From assembly GCA_963691705.1 (NCBI GenBank), contig OY829539.1, forward strand, positions 46,199,656-46,263,655: a DNA stretch of 64,000 bases, written 5' to 3'. The stretch's first letter is position 1. Every line of letters starts with the position of its first letter. This stretch comes from Viola odorata (Eukaryota; Streptophyta; Magnoliopsida; Malpighiales; Violaceae). The notes under the pieces were generated by a model, which was not told the DNA's origin, did no database searches, and was given only the letters and a program-made list of their open reading frames with translations. Position numbers and translations under genes: made by a program. Below are positions 22,201-32,992 of this stretch, one piece after another.

Positions 22201-25106
22201 CTGCCCCAAAGATTGCTATCCCCTTCCTCGAATCGATCAGTTGGTTGACCAAACCGCTGGATACGCCTACCTAAGCTCCCTAGATGCTAACTCCGGGTAT
22301 CATCAAATTCCCATGGCCATAGAAGATGAAGAAAAACCGCCTTCATTACCCCGAGGGCTACTTACTGCTACACTGCAATGCCGTTCGGGCTGAAGAACGC
22401 CGGGGCAACGTTCCAACGCATGGCGAATAAGGTTTTCCAAAAGCAAATCGGGAGAAATGTAGAAGCTTACGTGGACGACATCCTAGTCAAAAGTTGAAGC
22501 TTTAAGGACCACCTAACCGACTTGGAAGAAGTCTTCAGTGTGATGAAAGAATACAAAATGAAGCTGAATCCGAGGAAATGCATGTTCGCGTTCCAAATGG
22601 GCAAATTCTTGGGCTATGTGGTTAGCCGGAAAGGTATCCAACCTAATCCTTCAAAGATAAAGGCCATCCAGGATATGATACCCCCTCGGACCGTCAAAGA
22701 AATACAGAAGCTCACCAGGCGCATCATCACGTTGGGACGGTTCATATCTAAACAGGGTGAGAGATGCTTACCTTTCTTCAAAGTCATTCGAAACAAGGCC
22801 CCCTTCGGATGGACAGAGGAATGTGAGAAAGCGTTTGCAGGGCTAAAAGCTTACCTGTTGTCCGATCTAATGTTAACGAGGCTTGAATTTGGCGATGAGC
22901 TATACCTATACCTGGGCGTCGCTGATGAGGTAGTCAGTGCCGTCCTTGTACGAAGTGAAGGGCACATACATCGTCCTGTATTTTTCGTCAGCCACATATT
23001 GAAAGATGCTGAGCTGCGATACGCCCGCATCGAGAAGATAGCGCTTGCCCTAATACAGGCAACGCGAAAGATGGACCAATACTTCCAAGCCCACCCCGTC
23101 ACCGTACTTACTGATCAGCCGTTGAGAAAAATCTTTAGAAAGCCAGAGTCCTCGGGGAGAATGTTAATTTGGGCAATCGAGCTCGAACAATATGGGCTGC
23201 AGCACAAAGCTAGACCGGCTATCAAAGCCCAAGCGTTAGCAGACTTCATAGCGGAATGCACATTCACAAAAGACGCGTTGGTAGAATTGTCAGAAGAAGA
23301 ATCAGAGGATTTATGTCTCCCGTCCCGAAAACGTACGCAGATTCATGGGTTATTCACGTGGATGGAGCAAAAAATCAAGAGTTAGCAGGCGCAGGTGTCT
23401 TCCTAGTCGGACCAAACTGCATGGAGATACGATACGCCATCAGAATCCTGTAACCCTTGTCCAACAATGCAGCTGAATACAAAGCGTTGCTAGCAGGACT
23501 GAGAATAGGAAACAACTTCTCCGTCGAAGCTACACCCGTCTCGGAAGCGGAACGCGGCCTGCGCTTAAAGATACGTGGGGACTCTAAACTAGTAATGGAT
23601 CAAGTTCTGGGGAACTCTCAAGCCAGAGAACCCATCATGATTCAATACTTGGCCAAAGTAAAGCGTGAGCTGTCGAAGATGCAGGAAAAAGGCACTCAGG
23701 TCACCTTTGAACATATCCCCAAGGAAAGCAACGAAGAGGCTGACAGTCTCGCCAAGATGGCAGCCAATTTAGAAGCCCCCATACCTAATGACGTGTGCTA
23801 CAGAGAACTATCCACACCTTTTTTCATGGAAGAACAAGCATCGCTTTGTGTGGAAGAAATAGAAGGCGACTGGAGGACCCAAGTGATAGAATATCTGAAA
23901 CATGATAAGTTACCGGAGGAGAACGCGGAAAGGAGGAAAATCCTGAAACGGGTGGCGCGATGCACCTATTACAATGGAGAGTTAATACGGAGGTGCTTCT
24001 CCCATCCTGCTGCTAAGTGCATAACGAAGCAAGAAGGCCTGCATGTACTACGAGAAATTCATGAAGGGATATGTGGCATGCACATCGCTAGCGACACATT
24101 GGCATCCTAAGTCTTTCGGTCAGGGTTCTACTGGCCCACCATTCGGAGAGATTGCCATAACTTCGTGAAAACCTGTCAGAAATGTCAAGAATATGCCAAG
24201 ATCCCTCGAAAACCAGCCGTGCAGATTTCAGAGATAGTCGCTCCATGCCCGTTTGCTAAATGAGGCATTGACATTTTGGGTCTGTTTCCGAAGGCCAGAT
24301 CTCAGTTAAAATTCGTGGTCGTGGTGGTAGATTATTTCACAAAATGGGCTGAAGCCGAGGCGTTAGCCACCATCACCGCCGAGAAAATCTGGCATTTCTT
24401 CAAACACCAAGTCATTATGCGATTTGGGGTACCGCGCATACTGATTAGCGACAATGGAACACAGTTTACAAGCCAATTCTTCAGGGATCAGTGCGCGGAA
24501 TTTCAGATTGAACAAAGGTTCTCTTCTGTGGCACACCCCCAAACTAATGGCCAGGCCGAAGTGACCAACCGTAGCATTCTTGGTGGCATCAAAAGAAACC
24601 TGGAAGGTTCCAAAAAGAAATGGCCAGACGAACTGCCATATGTATTATGGGCCTACCGTATGACTGTTAAAGTCAGCACGGGAGAGACTCCTTTCGCATT
24701 GGCCTTCGGAACAGAAGCTGTCACACCGGTAGAAATCGGCACCGTTAGCCTTCGGGTGGCTCATTTCAAAGAAGAAACTAATGAAGAAAGGTTACGCGCC
24801 AACCTTGACGCACTGCCAGAAAAACACGAGGAAACTCTCCTAAAAACCCTGCACTACAAAAGGAAAATGGCACAATACCACAACAGGCAGGTGAGAGAAC
24901 GATTGCTTAAAGCCGGAGATCTAGTGCTCAGAGATAAACGAGCGGCAGGGCAACGCATGGGAAAACTCAGCCCAAACTGGGATGGACCGTATCGCGTCAC
25001 CCGTGTTGTGGGGAGAGGAGCCTACCATTTGGAAACACTCGATGGAATGCCCCTGCAGAATTCTTGGAACATAGCGCGGCTGAAGCTATATCACGCCCGA
25101 AACTAG
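19235..25106 (+). pseudogene. Tat-1 gag-pol polyprotein (Tat clade, dual RNase H), decayed
   Basis: Start MASESDPALSQ at 19235 matches the Tat-2 start. Order: gag (HLNKVKDFVQFQTHSDA), zinc-knuckle-like YCKFHKVKGHSTDVC, protease (VDNGSAVNLFS, ~21360), RT (LVPKPNGDWRMCIDF and YVDD, ~22130-22490), RNase H (LYLYLGVADEVVSAVLV), a second archaeal-type RNase H (WVIHVDGAKNQELAGAG, ~23340), and integrase (FYWPTIRRDCHNF, SDNGTQFTS, HPQTNGQAE) ending LKLYHARN. Breaks: stops at 19592, 21083, 22495, 23451, 24108 and 24261; frameshifts near 22334 (1-nt loss) and 23320. Several stops are C-to-T or G-to-A changes relative to Tat-2 (Arg or Gln codons to stops). It lacks a chromodomain, as expected of Tat. Confidence 0.95.
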
Positions 25107-25199
25107 CCTATCTTATCTGGTAATATCAACGTTATGCTAACAGATGAATTAGAAATATTCCCCGTGCGTTTGCCATTCAAAATATGCAGGTAGTGAAGA

Positions 25200-25608
25200 A
25201 TGCCAGGAGTGAAAATCCTATCCTTGTGATGGCTGGTCCTGATCAGACAGCTCACTAAGACGAGGCATGCCCTGGCATAACAAAGCGTTGGGAGTGAAAA
25301 TCCTATCCTTGTGGCAACCGTCACATAGACGGCCCACTAAGACGAGGCACGACCCCAACGCCCCCGGGAGTGAAAATCCTATCCTTGTGGCAACCGTGCT
25401 CACATAGACGACCCATTAAGATGAGGCACGCCCCGGCATCCTTGGGAGTCAAAATCCTATCTTTGTGGCAACCGTGCTCACATAGACGACCCATTAAGAC
25501 GAGGCACGATCTAGAGACGCGAGGTTTCAATGCTTGGGAGTGAAAATCCTATCCTTGTGATGTCCGGTCCTGATCAGACGGCTCACTAAGACGAGGCACG
25601 CCCCAAGC
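25200..25608 (+). repeat. Convergent-zone hairpin array of Tat-1 (five units, A-B-B-B-A)
   Basis: Five tandem ~76-92-bp units lie 94 nt after the pol stop. Each has a conserved arm starting ggagtgaaaatcctatcctt and a conserved arm aagacgaggcacg around a central hairpin. Units 1 and 5 (A type) have a centre with ctgatca in its loop. Units 2-4 (B type) have tgtggcaaccgtgctcaca, which folds into 7 bp with one bulge; unit 2 has lost a few bases there. Basal stems are unit-specific yet complementary: ATGCCAGG/CCTGGCAT (25200-25207, 25271-25278), GCGTTGGG/CCCAACGC (25285-25292, 25354-25361), GCTTGGG/CCCAAGC (25532-25538, 25602-25608). Units 3 and 4 have weak or no basal stem. The array lies in the 3' region of both pol and antisense gene B. 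A structural RNA role is inference. Confidence 0.8.
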
Positions 25609-25964
25609 CAATCTTTGACATATGGAAAGAAGGGATACCCCAGCTAGTAACCAAGTGGTTGATACCCGATGAAGTAAAGCTGGAAAGATATCCATACCGC
25701 AACAGCACCCTCGCGGCAGGCCTAGCAAGGCTAGAGGTTTCCCCTAACAACAAAGGGTGGCATGAAGTTGAGCGCAACACGGGCAGAAGTAACGCAACAA
25801 ACGCCATGGGTGAACAATTGCACAAGCAGTATTATGAAACAAAGCAGATAGCGAAATTCCATTCCAAAGCAGCGACTTAATTAAGAAAAGTGATATTGTC
25901 AATATTACAAAATAAAGGGAGGCACATCAGCCACAAAAATCAAAAGACATATAAAGAATGATGC
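25609..25964. other. Spacer between hairpin array and antisense gene B
   Basis: Likely 3' untranslated sequence of gene B on the minus strand. A 73-codon plus-strand ORF (25659-25880) has no counterpart I recognise in Tat-2. Confidence 0.4.
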
Positions 25965-28273
25965 CTAAGGAGCGGGTGGTGCATTGACTCCTCCTTGCTG
26001 AGCAGATCTCCAGCAGTAGAAGTCCTCATCAGTGACGTCGGGGACCTTCTCATCAAAATACTTAGCAAGAACATCAATGTCAAGGTTCTCTACCCCATAC
26101 TTACGCATAAAAGCGTCCGACATGATGACTCCACCTTTCCTCAAATACCAACGGCTCTTCTCAGCAGAAAGAGCAAGCTCGGCAGATAGCTCAACATTTC
26201 TCTGTCTTTCTTGATGAAGCCCGTTCTCCTCTTGAGAAAGGCATTCGCTCAGGGCAGCACTCTTCTATTTTTCCTCTTCCAGAGCAAGCCTGACAGCCTC
26301 CATCTCTTGCTTAACAGTTGTTGCCTCCTGCGCAGCAACTGCGGCCTCCCGCCTGGCAGTCTCCAATTCTTGATTGGCAACGGCAAGGGCATCCATGTAA
26401 CCCTGACACTCAGACAGTAGCCTATTTATCTCCCCCTGCCCGTTTGCCACCACTCTAGCGTTTTCCTCATCCATGTAATGAAGATGGCAGAACGTAGAAA
26501 ACACTTGGGAGCGAAGAAAGTTTATGTGTTCCTGCTGACTCCTAGACACAAAGGCATCTCTCTCCCTTGGAAGAGACATAATCTCGGCTGCCAGAAAGGA
26601 GGTAGACGCGAGGACAACATCATGATCAGCATCCGCGGGAAATTGCAAATAGTTATCCCGGAAGGAGCGCAAGCTAAGCTGGTGAGTAGGAAGGAGAGGA
26701 GGAGTATATGAAGAGGCGTCAGCCATCAAGCTGGGAGCAGGGCCACCTCGCGCGGCAGTAGGAGGAGACATCGGAACAAAAAAGCAAAGTAGTAGGAGAA
26801 GGGGTCGACTGCTGGAACCTTCCGCGTTAGGTACAGAGGACCCATCTCCCCCAAGTGCTTCAAGATTAAGGACGCTTGGATTAGAATAGATTGGGGAATC
26901 GCTCAAAATGTGAGGACCGCCGCCGAAATTAGCACCTTGCGACTGCTCAACAGGCATACCCCCACCCCAAGGGCCACTAGAGAAGGATTAGCAGCAGACG
27001 ATGAGGGGCTATGCTGAAGCTCATAGCGGGCCTTCTTCTGACACTCTCGAAGGGATTCCGCGGTAGACATGTCACCTTGAGAGGACGAATGGGCAGAAAC
27101 AGTAGTGGCTTCCTAGATAACACAAAACATAATAAGAAAGTTGCGCGAAAAGAAAAGAAAATCGTAAGAGGAGATAAATGCATACCTGGGTGCCTAAAGA
27201 AGCTAGAGGAATTCCAGTGGGGATCGGGTTAGCCGTTGCCTTTGAAGAGACGGCAGTCTGGGAGCAAACGGGATGCGTAGCACGCGCTTTCCTAACCCTC
27301 TTCTTCTTTACAACACGAGTACGAGGAGGCGGTTGGGCAATGTCCGGAGCGGTAGCGGCGGTCTCCCCTTTAGTAGCATTAGCCGCAGCGGCCGCGGCAG
27401 CTCTGGCTTCGGCTTCAGCCTTCTTCTTTTGCTCCCGTTTCCTTTTCCTCCGGAAATATTCAGGCTCCCAACCGGGCGGAGGCACTGCACAGTTGCAAAA
27501 CGTTAGCGTTAGCACTTCTTGGCAGCACAAAAGGAAATCAAACACTCACCCTTTTTACACTTCTCCATGTCCAACCCGTTAGCTACTTTACGGGCGTCAA
27601 CACTGAAGTCTAGTTGAAGCAGCGTCTTCAACCAACCGTCCTCCGGGTCAGAAAGGGGTTTCCGATTACCCCAAGCCCCATCTTTAATCTCCTCATTAAA
27701 GTCGGCCCTCCATAAAGGCTCGGGCAGATCAACAATAAAAAATTCTTCTTTCCAGTGAGGAACAGAAGACTCGATGCCCATGAGTTTCCAAGTAAAGGTC
27801 TTTAACGATCCATCTTCATAACGGGGGGATATTGATATAACCCCCTTGCGAGAATACAGCTGGAAAATATCATGAAGCAATGCCAAAGTGGGAGAAGCAA
27901 TCCCTTTGAAACGGCACAAAGCGGCAAATGCGCTAACAACGCAAATCGCGTTGGGGCTCAACTGAGCCGGAGCCAAGTCAGAATCAGCCAACAACAATTT
28001 TACAAGCGGGTCAAGGGGAAGACAAAACCCGTAATCAAATAACTTAGCATACAGTATTCTACTATTATCAGGCAAAACGTTGTTCAGACGAAGTGATTCA
28101 GAAGCAGCACGCACGGGATAATCTTTGGGAAATCGAGCCTTAGACCCGGCAAGCTTGCGATGAACTAAGGGCAATGTATAAAGGGAAGTGGGTGTACTAT
28201 CAATTTTTTCTTCCTCAGCAGACCTGTGAGGATCCCCTTCCTCGGCAGATTTCTCAGAACGAATTTTAGCCAT
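25965..28273 (-). pseudogene. Antisense gene B of Tat-1: Transposase_28-type protein with two introns, lightly broken
   Basis: Start MAKIRSEKSAEEG (28273) equals the Tat-2 start. Exon 1 is 28273-27550 (724 nt, same length in Tat-2). Intron 1 is 27549-27485 (GTGAGT...TGTGCAG, with branch-like tgctaac). Exon 2 is 27484-27186 (299 nt, keeps frame). Intron 2 is 27185-27113 (GTATGC...ATCTAG). Exon 3 then runs to 25965. The first ~240 residues fit the Transposase_28 (putative gypsy-type) family: LPLDPLVKLLLADSDLAPAQ, LSPNAICVVSAF, ISISPRYEDGS, LWRADFNEE. A basic stretch (RRKRKREQKKK) follows, then an Ala/Glu-rich coiled coil. Defects: a frameshift near 26960 and TAG at 26265-26267 at a Gln position. 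Molecular role unknown; possibly nuclear. Confidence 0.8.
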
Positions 28274-28435
28274 AACTAACAAAGGAGAAAGGAGGAGGAA
28301 AGAAAAGGGTGTGTACCTTGACAAAAGAGAACACCAGGAGTCTCAGACCAGGAAAGAGGAAGCGGCGTGGATTATTTGCCTAGAAGGCAACAACGTGCAA
28401 AAAAGAAGGTTAAAAAAGAAAGAGAAGGTAGGGAA

Positions 28436-28446
28436 AATATTATATG
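28436..28446 (-). promoter_or_regulatory. TATA-like box of antisense gene B (Tat-1)
   Basis: On the minus strand, gggttacatataatat lies ~165 nt upstream of the gene B start. Tat-2 has gggttatataatg at the matching position (49290), ~175 nt upstream. Conservation across diverged elements supports a dedicated promoter. Confidence 0.5.
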
Positions 28447-28909
28447 TAACCCTGAAATAGCGCGTCAAAAAGAGAGGCACGCGCGAGAAGGTATAAGTTT
28501 TAAAAACAATGATGAAACGCCTCAGCATTCGCGTCTCCCTAGACGCTTGCTTCAAACGCCTCTCCATGAAAGGACACGTGTCCCACTTCATCATTACTTT
28601 TCAAATCGCATCAAAGGGGGGGCTGCGGCATTTAATGACCTAAAAAGCAGTGCTAGCCTCACCAAACGGCACAACGCGACGATATAAGGAAGATAATGAA
28701 GAAATAACGGTAGCATCACAATGAATCAAACGACGCAATAAGGGTTACATAACGTCAACATTATTACAGAAGGAATAATGTCAAATGATCTCCAGGAAAG
28801 AATAAAAGAAACAGATAACAATGAGAATAGCAACAAAAGGAGGACCCAGAAGTCCGTGGCGGAATTTGAGGCACCCGTCGAAGGAAAAAGTCGCACACCA
28901 CCGTTATCG

Positions 28910-31005
28910 TCAGCCCCTTTCCCCCTCTGGGGTAGAAAAACCGTTCCCACCTTTGCTAACCTCATCCATCACGGTAGAGATATAATCAGCAACCTGGGCT
29001 GGATTAGAAGAATCACCTTTGAAACGAGCTGTAAATCCAGAAGTGAAGGCCTCCAAGACCTTCTTTTTCCACAACTCCTCCTTTAATGGTGCCCTAGCAG
29101 ACTCCTCATCTCGAGCCAACATCTCTTCGTGGAGAAGGAGATTTCTCTTCCTCTCCAACGCTAACTCTTCCTCCAGAACCTCTATTTTCGCTTTCCCGGC
29201 AGACCTCTCTGTTCAGTTCCTTTTGTGACTCGTCATGAAGATGCGTTAGCAGTCTCACATGGTCCGCCAATTTTTGAAGCTGCACCTTTTGAACGCACAT
29301 CGCTCTAGAGAAATTTCATGACTCGCGATCGTGAAATTCGAACAGATAGTTCAGATAACGGAAGGTATCCAGAGAGTCATTCATAACATGCCGAAGACGG
29401 GCCGTTGGAGGAAGCTGAAGAAATTTCTCTTTCTCTACCCGGGAGCCCATCATCTCCCCTATCAAGGGCGCAGTAAACTCATCTGTTGAAAAGGGTTGGG
29501 GAACCCCGACAGCGCGGAGACCGTCAAAGCAGAATCCTGCCAAGTTCATACGATAGGCCGAGGTCCCGTTAGGGACACCGTAAGAAAGATTGATTGACGA
29601 AACTGTAGAAGAATCCTCAGTAAGAACATTCGAGATAGGAGTGAAAAACAGCTGGGGAAGGGCTTTAGGCGGCAACCCAGCAGCTGAGTCCGCAGCGGAA
29701 GATGTGGTCACTATGTCAGGGAAATCAGGAGCGTTAGCTGTAGGAAGAGAACATGCTGTCGGAGGGGCCTCCGCCTCGGTAGAACAAGTAGCAGCCGGCA
29801 CCTCAGTAATCTTCACTGGCTGAGAGGTCTTTGCCTCAGGCGAAACGACAGGTGTAGAAGCAGTCGCCGCATTAGCAGAAGATGCCCCGGTAGCCTGTTC
29901 GCTTGCATCCACTCGAAGTTTTTTCTGACGCGAATGGTGAAGGTCTGGCTTAGCATCCATATCCTCGTCGTCACTATCAATCACCCTTGTTGCGGTTCGA
30001 CTAGAGTCTGTTCCCTTGCGACTGTCTGGTAGCCAATTTTCCACGAAACGAGAAGCTCGGACAGAGCCGCCGATCCTTCGCCCTCCCCGGGCAACCGTCT
30101 TGGTTCTCCTCCTAGGGGGTTGAACGCTTTTCTGATTAGAGCCTTCGGCGGGAGGGGAGGTTGGTAAAGGTTGGAGCAGCGATACATTCAAAGGAGCGCC
30201 AGTATCACCTGGAAATCGACCGTTAGCATCCTCTATAAAAGAAACGTGCAAAAATGAATGAAAAAGAAAGAAAGAAAGTATGAAAAGAGACAGACCCACC
30301 CATAACGCACTCCTCCAGAGGCTTGAATAAAGCAAAATCGCGGATGCGATAGCAGGTGTCCTCGTCTAACAAAGCGTTAGCCTGCTCCAGCTCAGCTCTG
30401 GTCAGTATCGCGGGATTCATCCAAATGGGGCCTATGAGCTCCTGGTTGAAATTAATGCGCCACAAACGGGACGGTAGCTCAAGAACGAAGAAACTACTTT
30501 TCCAATCAGCCACACCCTTCTTAAAGTCGCGAAACCGCTGCCAGAACGACTGCACGAACGCGTCATCCCATCGAGGAGTGATTTCGATTAAACAATTATG
30601 ACAATTCATACTAAAGAATTTGCGAAATAAATTGAGAGATGGGGTGAAAATGTTCTTCAACTCGCAAGCGCGAAGAAAAGCATAAACCGCACACCAGGAA
30701 GAGGGAGTTATCTGGGCAGGATTAAGGTTGTGCTCCCGCAACAGCGTTAGTATTGATTCATGAACAGGAAAGCGGAAACCATAAAGGAACATCTTAAAAC
30801 AAAGCAGCCTACAGAAACCCCACGCCGGATTGTGAAGCCGCATATGACCTTCAAGAATAAAGGGTTCATACCCGGGAGGAAAGGTGATACCGTGTTCCTC
30901 CAGCTCGGCTTTTAGAACCGCATCGCATGTAAAAATACTGGGTGATTGCGCGACTTCCGGATCCATGGGTCTCCAGATAACCTGGCGAGGCCTATTCCTA
31001 ACCAT
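28910..31005 (-). pseudogene. Antisense gene A of Tat-1: Transposase_28-type protein with an intron, broken late
   Basis: Starts MVRNRPRQVIWRPMDPEV at 31005. Exon 1 (31005-30300) is 706 nt, the same length as in Tat-2. The intron is 30299-30233 (67 nt, GTGGGT...TTATAG). Exon 2 continues in frame as EDANGRFPGDTGAPLNV. Residues 1-235 are Transposase_28-like (FKMFLYGFRFPVHESI, LNPAQITPSSWCAVYAF, FFSMNCHNCLIEITPRWDD, ELPSRLWRINFNQEL). A Ser/Pro/Ala-rich linker with basic patches follows, then a conserved block (TDEFTAPLIGEMMGS, EKEKFLQLPPTARLRHV) and a coiled-coil tail (LERKRNLLLHEEMLARDEE) ending at 28910. A stop at 29316-29318 and frame changes near 29150-29310 separate the tail. It is paralogous to gene B. 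Confidence 0.8.
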
Positions 31006-31185
31006 AATAAACCAGCAAATAGGAAATCTGAGAAGGATTAAAGGGGTACCTTAAAAGGGAAGATTTACGGGAGAATCGGCGGACGACGACAGGCGACCAG
31101 AAAGTTATTCGGAGAAGAAGACGATGGAACACGAAGGGAAAAATTCGAAGCGAAGGCAAAAGTTTTGGAAAGAGAAAATGGTCAT

Positions 31186-31192
31186 TTTTAAA
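31186..31192 (-). promoter_or_regulatory. TATA-like element of antisense gene A (Tat-1)
   Basis: TTTAAAA on the minus strand ~181 nt upstream of the start. Tat-2 has the same heptamer ~174 nt upstream (46519-46525). It is not a perfect TATA box. Confidence 0.35.
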
Positions 31193-31503
31193 GGATTAAA
31201 ATGGCACCGCATTAATTAAGCCACCAATCATGCTGGGACGCGTGTAAAAAGAAGTTGGCCACGTGGAAAGCATTAAAAGAATACGAAAAGAGAAGTTATT
31301 CGTCGTGATTCCCCAGAAGAGCGACAAAGTTGACCCAGTCAAAATAACCACGAAACGGTTGCCTCGGCAAGGCTAACTCCTCGCGTTAGCTATCAACACG
31401 ACTAACTGCTGACGGAAAGATAATGACAAGGAGAAAAGATAGAAAGCATTATTTTATTCATAAAATACCCAGAGGCACGTACAATGTGCCTAACGTAAAG
31501 GTG

Positions 31504-31926
31504 CTAATCCTCATCAGGCCAGTAAATGCCGTGGTGATAAACCCCGTCATCATCCAGGAATGGCATCTTCCCGTCAGCAGTCGGAGCAGGTTCGTCCACT
31601 TCCCTCCCTAAGCAAGACCCTGACGGACCTAACTTCCCCTTGACACCTGACCCTGCCAATCCAACACCGGCATCGATAGAGGAAATTTTCTCCAACGAAC
31701 AGTCAGATAAAGGAAAGCGTCTGCCACCCCCTTGGGTAGTGGAGCCGGAAGAATCTAAAGTCATGGCGGACGCCTTGGAAGTTCTTTCCTTTTGCTTCTT
31801 GCGGCCCTTTCGGCTGACCAGAGGCCTCCAAGGTGGCGACGGAGGAGGGTGATCTGAGTCCGGCGAAGTTGGAGGAGTTGGCAAGGAGTCGCGATCCGTG
31901 GAACTCAAAAAGTAGAAATCTACCAT
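31504..31926 (-). CDS. Antisense gene b of Tat-1: 140-residue Pro/Ser-rich protein, family unknown
   Basis: An uninterrupted ORF starting MVDFYFLSSTDRDS. It aligns with the 161-residue Tat-2 ORF at both ends: N-terminal (P)PTSPDSDxPPxSPPWRP, then a Lys/Arg-rich patch (SRKGRKKQKE), and C-terminal IYWPDED preceded by an acidic turn. The middle diverges. I know no family for it. Low complexity, a basic patch and an acidic aromatic tail suggest a disordered adaptor, possibly nuclear. Retention of both ends in two diverged elements argues that it is or was a real gene. Confidence 0.6.
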   Translation of the reverse strand: MVDFYFLSSTDRDSLPTPPTSPDSDHPPPSPPWRPLVSRKGRKKQKERTSKASAMTLDSSGSTTQGGGRRFPLSDCSLEKISSIDAGVGLAGSGVKGKLGPSGSCLGREVDEPAPTADGKMPFLDDDGVYHHGIYWPDED

Positions 31927-31995
31927 TCGACCTGCAAAAAGTACAAGAGAAGGAAGAGGATGAAGATGAACAGGAAGAGGGGGAAAGCGACTCCC

Positions 31996-32002
31996 TTAAA
32001 TA
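31996..32002 (-). promoter_or_regulatory. TATA-like box of antisense gene b (Tat-1)
   Basis: ccttggctatttaaggga on the minus strand, ~70 nt upstream of the start. Tat-2 carries cttggctatttaaagggg at 45661, ~75 nt upstream. Sequence and spacing are conserved. Confidence 0.6.
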
Positions 32003-32250
32003 GCCAAGGAAGCGCTCCGATCCTTGCGCAGGCCCCTGAAAAACAATTAAGGCGCCTGGGAAAAGTGACCGTAATTGTAGAATCCGATCCGGCACAGGTG
32101 TACCCGCTCGTTAAAGGCGCCAATCAAAAGGCACCAAATAACCGCCCAACCATCTACCCCTGGAAAAACGGCCCTGGAAACAGTTGAGGCAGAACATTCA
32201 TTGCCAATTCCCGGAGCACAACCACTGCAATGGCTATGTCCCGAGGAAGA

Positions 32251-32274
32251 CTCATTTTCAGTTGGGCTTATAAC
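32251..32274 (+). repeat. Upstream duplicate of the polypurine-tract region (Tat-1)
   Basis: ctcattttcagttgggctta repeats exactly the 20 bases that abut the 3' LTR (32993-33012), about 740 bp upstream. Tat-2 has the same duplication, and in both elements it brackets antisense gene a. Confidence 0.75.
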
Positions 32275-32429
32275 GAATACTCCCAACCAAAGCATCAAGA
32301 AATCAAACAAGAAAAAGAAGACTTGATAATAGTAGAAACAACCATTTATTTATGGCCCGAGTGGCCTTAACGTCTAGATATGTACAAGAAAACATAAGAG
32401 AAAGCAACAAGAGGAAGCGAAGACAGCGG

Positions 32430-32813
32430 TCAAGCGTTGGACCCAGCATCATCTTCTCCGGGCACGACGGGAACCTCCCTCAAGGCGTCAGCAACGGAGG
32501 TCAGCTCGGCAGAGCACACCCTCATACCCTTCAAGCAGCAGGCCAGTAAGTCCTTCCTCTGCTGCAGCATTGAAGCAACCACATCGAGGTGAGAGGTAGT
32601 GGTGGCCAGCTTTGTCAAGCTCTCCAGGGGGCTAAAGTCCTCCAAAGATATCCCCAGTTGCTTAGACAAAATAGGGGTCAGTATCCCCTGCAGTTCCAGA
32701 ATATCCTCTTAGGTCTTGAGGATCATCCTCTCCAGGAAGCCGATGTCGCCCTCAGTAAGGTTCTTCAGGGTCAAAGTTTTGGAGATCAGGAAATTTCTGG
32801 TCAGCTCATCCAT
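32430..32813 (-). pseudogene. Antisense gene a of Tat-1: 127-codon helical protein with one nonsense change
   Basis: Exactly the same length as the intact Tat-2 gene (384 nt). Begins MDELTRNFLISKTLTLKNL and ends DDAGSNA. Conserved helical stretches with leucine/valine spacing (KDLLACCLKGMRV, CSAELTSVADALREVP) suggest a coiled-coil or helical bundle. Codon 35, Ser in Tat-2, is TAA here (32709-32711). No family recognised. It lies between the two polypurine-region copies, closest of the four antisense genes to the LTR. Confidence 0.7.
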
Positions 32814-32873
32814 GGTGAAATACGAAAAGAAAGAACGAAAAGGTGTGAAGAAATTTGCGCAAAGGAAAGCTTC

Positions 32874-32881
32874 AATTTATA
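32874..32881 (-). promoter_or_regulatory. TATA box of antisense gene a (Tat-1)
   Basis: TATAAATT on the minus strand, ~62 nt upstream of the start. The identical octamer is ~60 nt upstream in Tat-2 (44796-44803). Confidence 0.65.
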
Positions 32882-32992
32882 GCTTCTGGACAAGTACGGT
32901 CAGGGTCAACCCATCTCCTGACAAAGAGCCGCTCCGGTATATAGGAGACTGGTGTGTGAAGAGGGGGTGTTAGCCCTTGGTAAACACTCAGG

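Noticed and set aside
22015..22209. Minus-strand ORFs under Tat-1 pol
   Set aside because: Shadows of the reverse transcriptase frame; no homologous ORF conserved for its own sake.
25200..25608. Hammerhead or twister ribozyme in the hairpin array
   Set aside because: CTGATCA is not the hammerhead CUGANGA core, it is absent from B units, and no twister consensus fits; structure is supported but not a known ribozyme.
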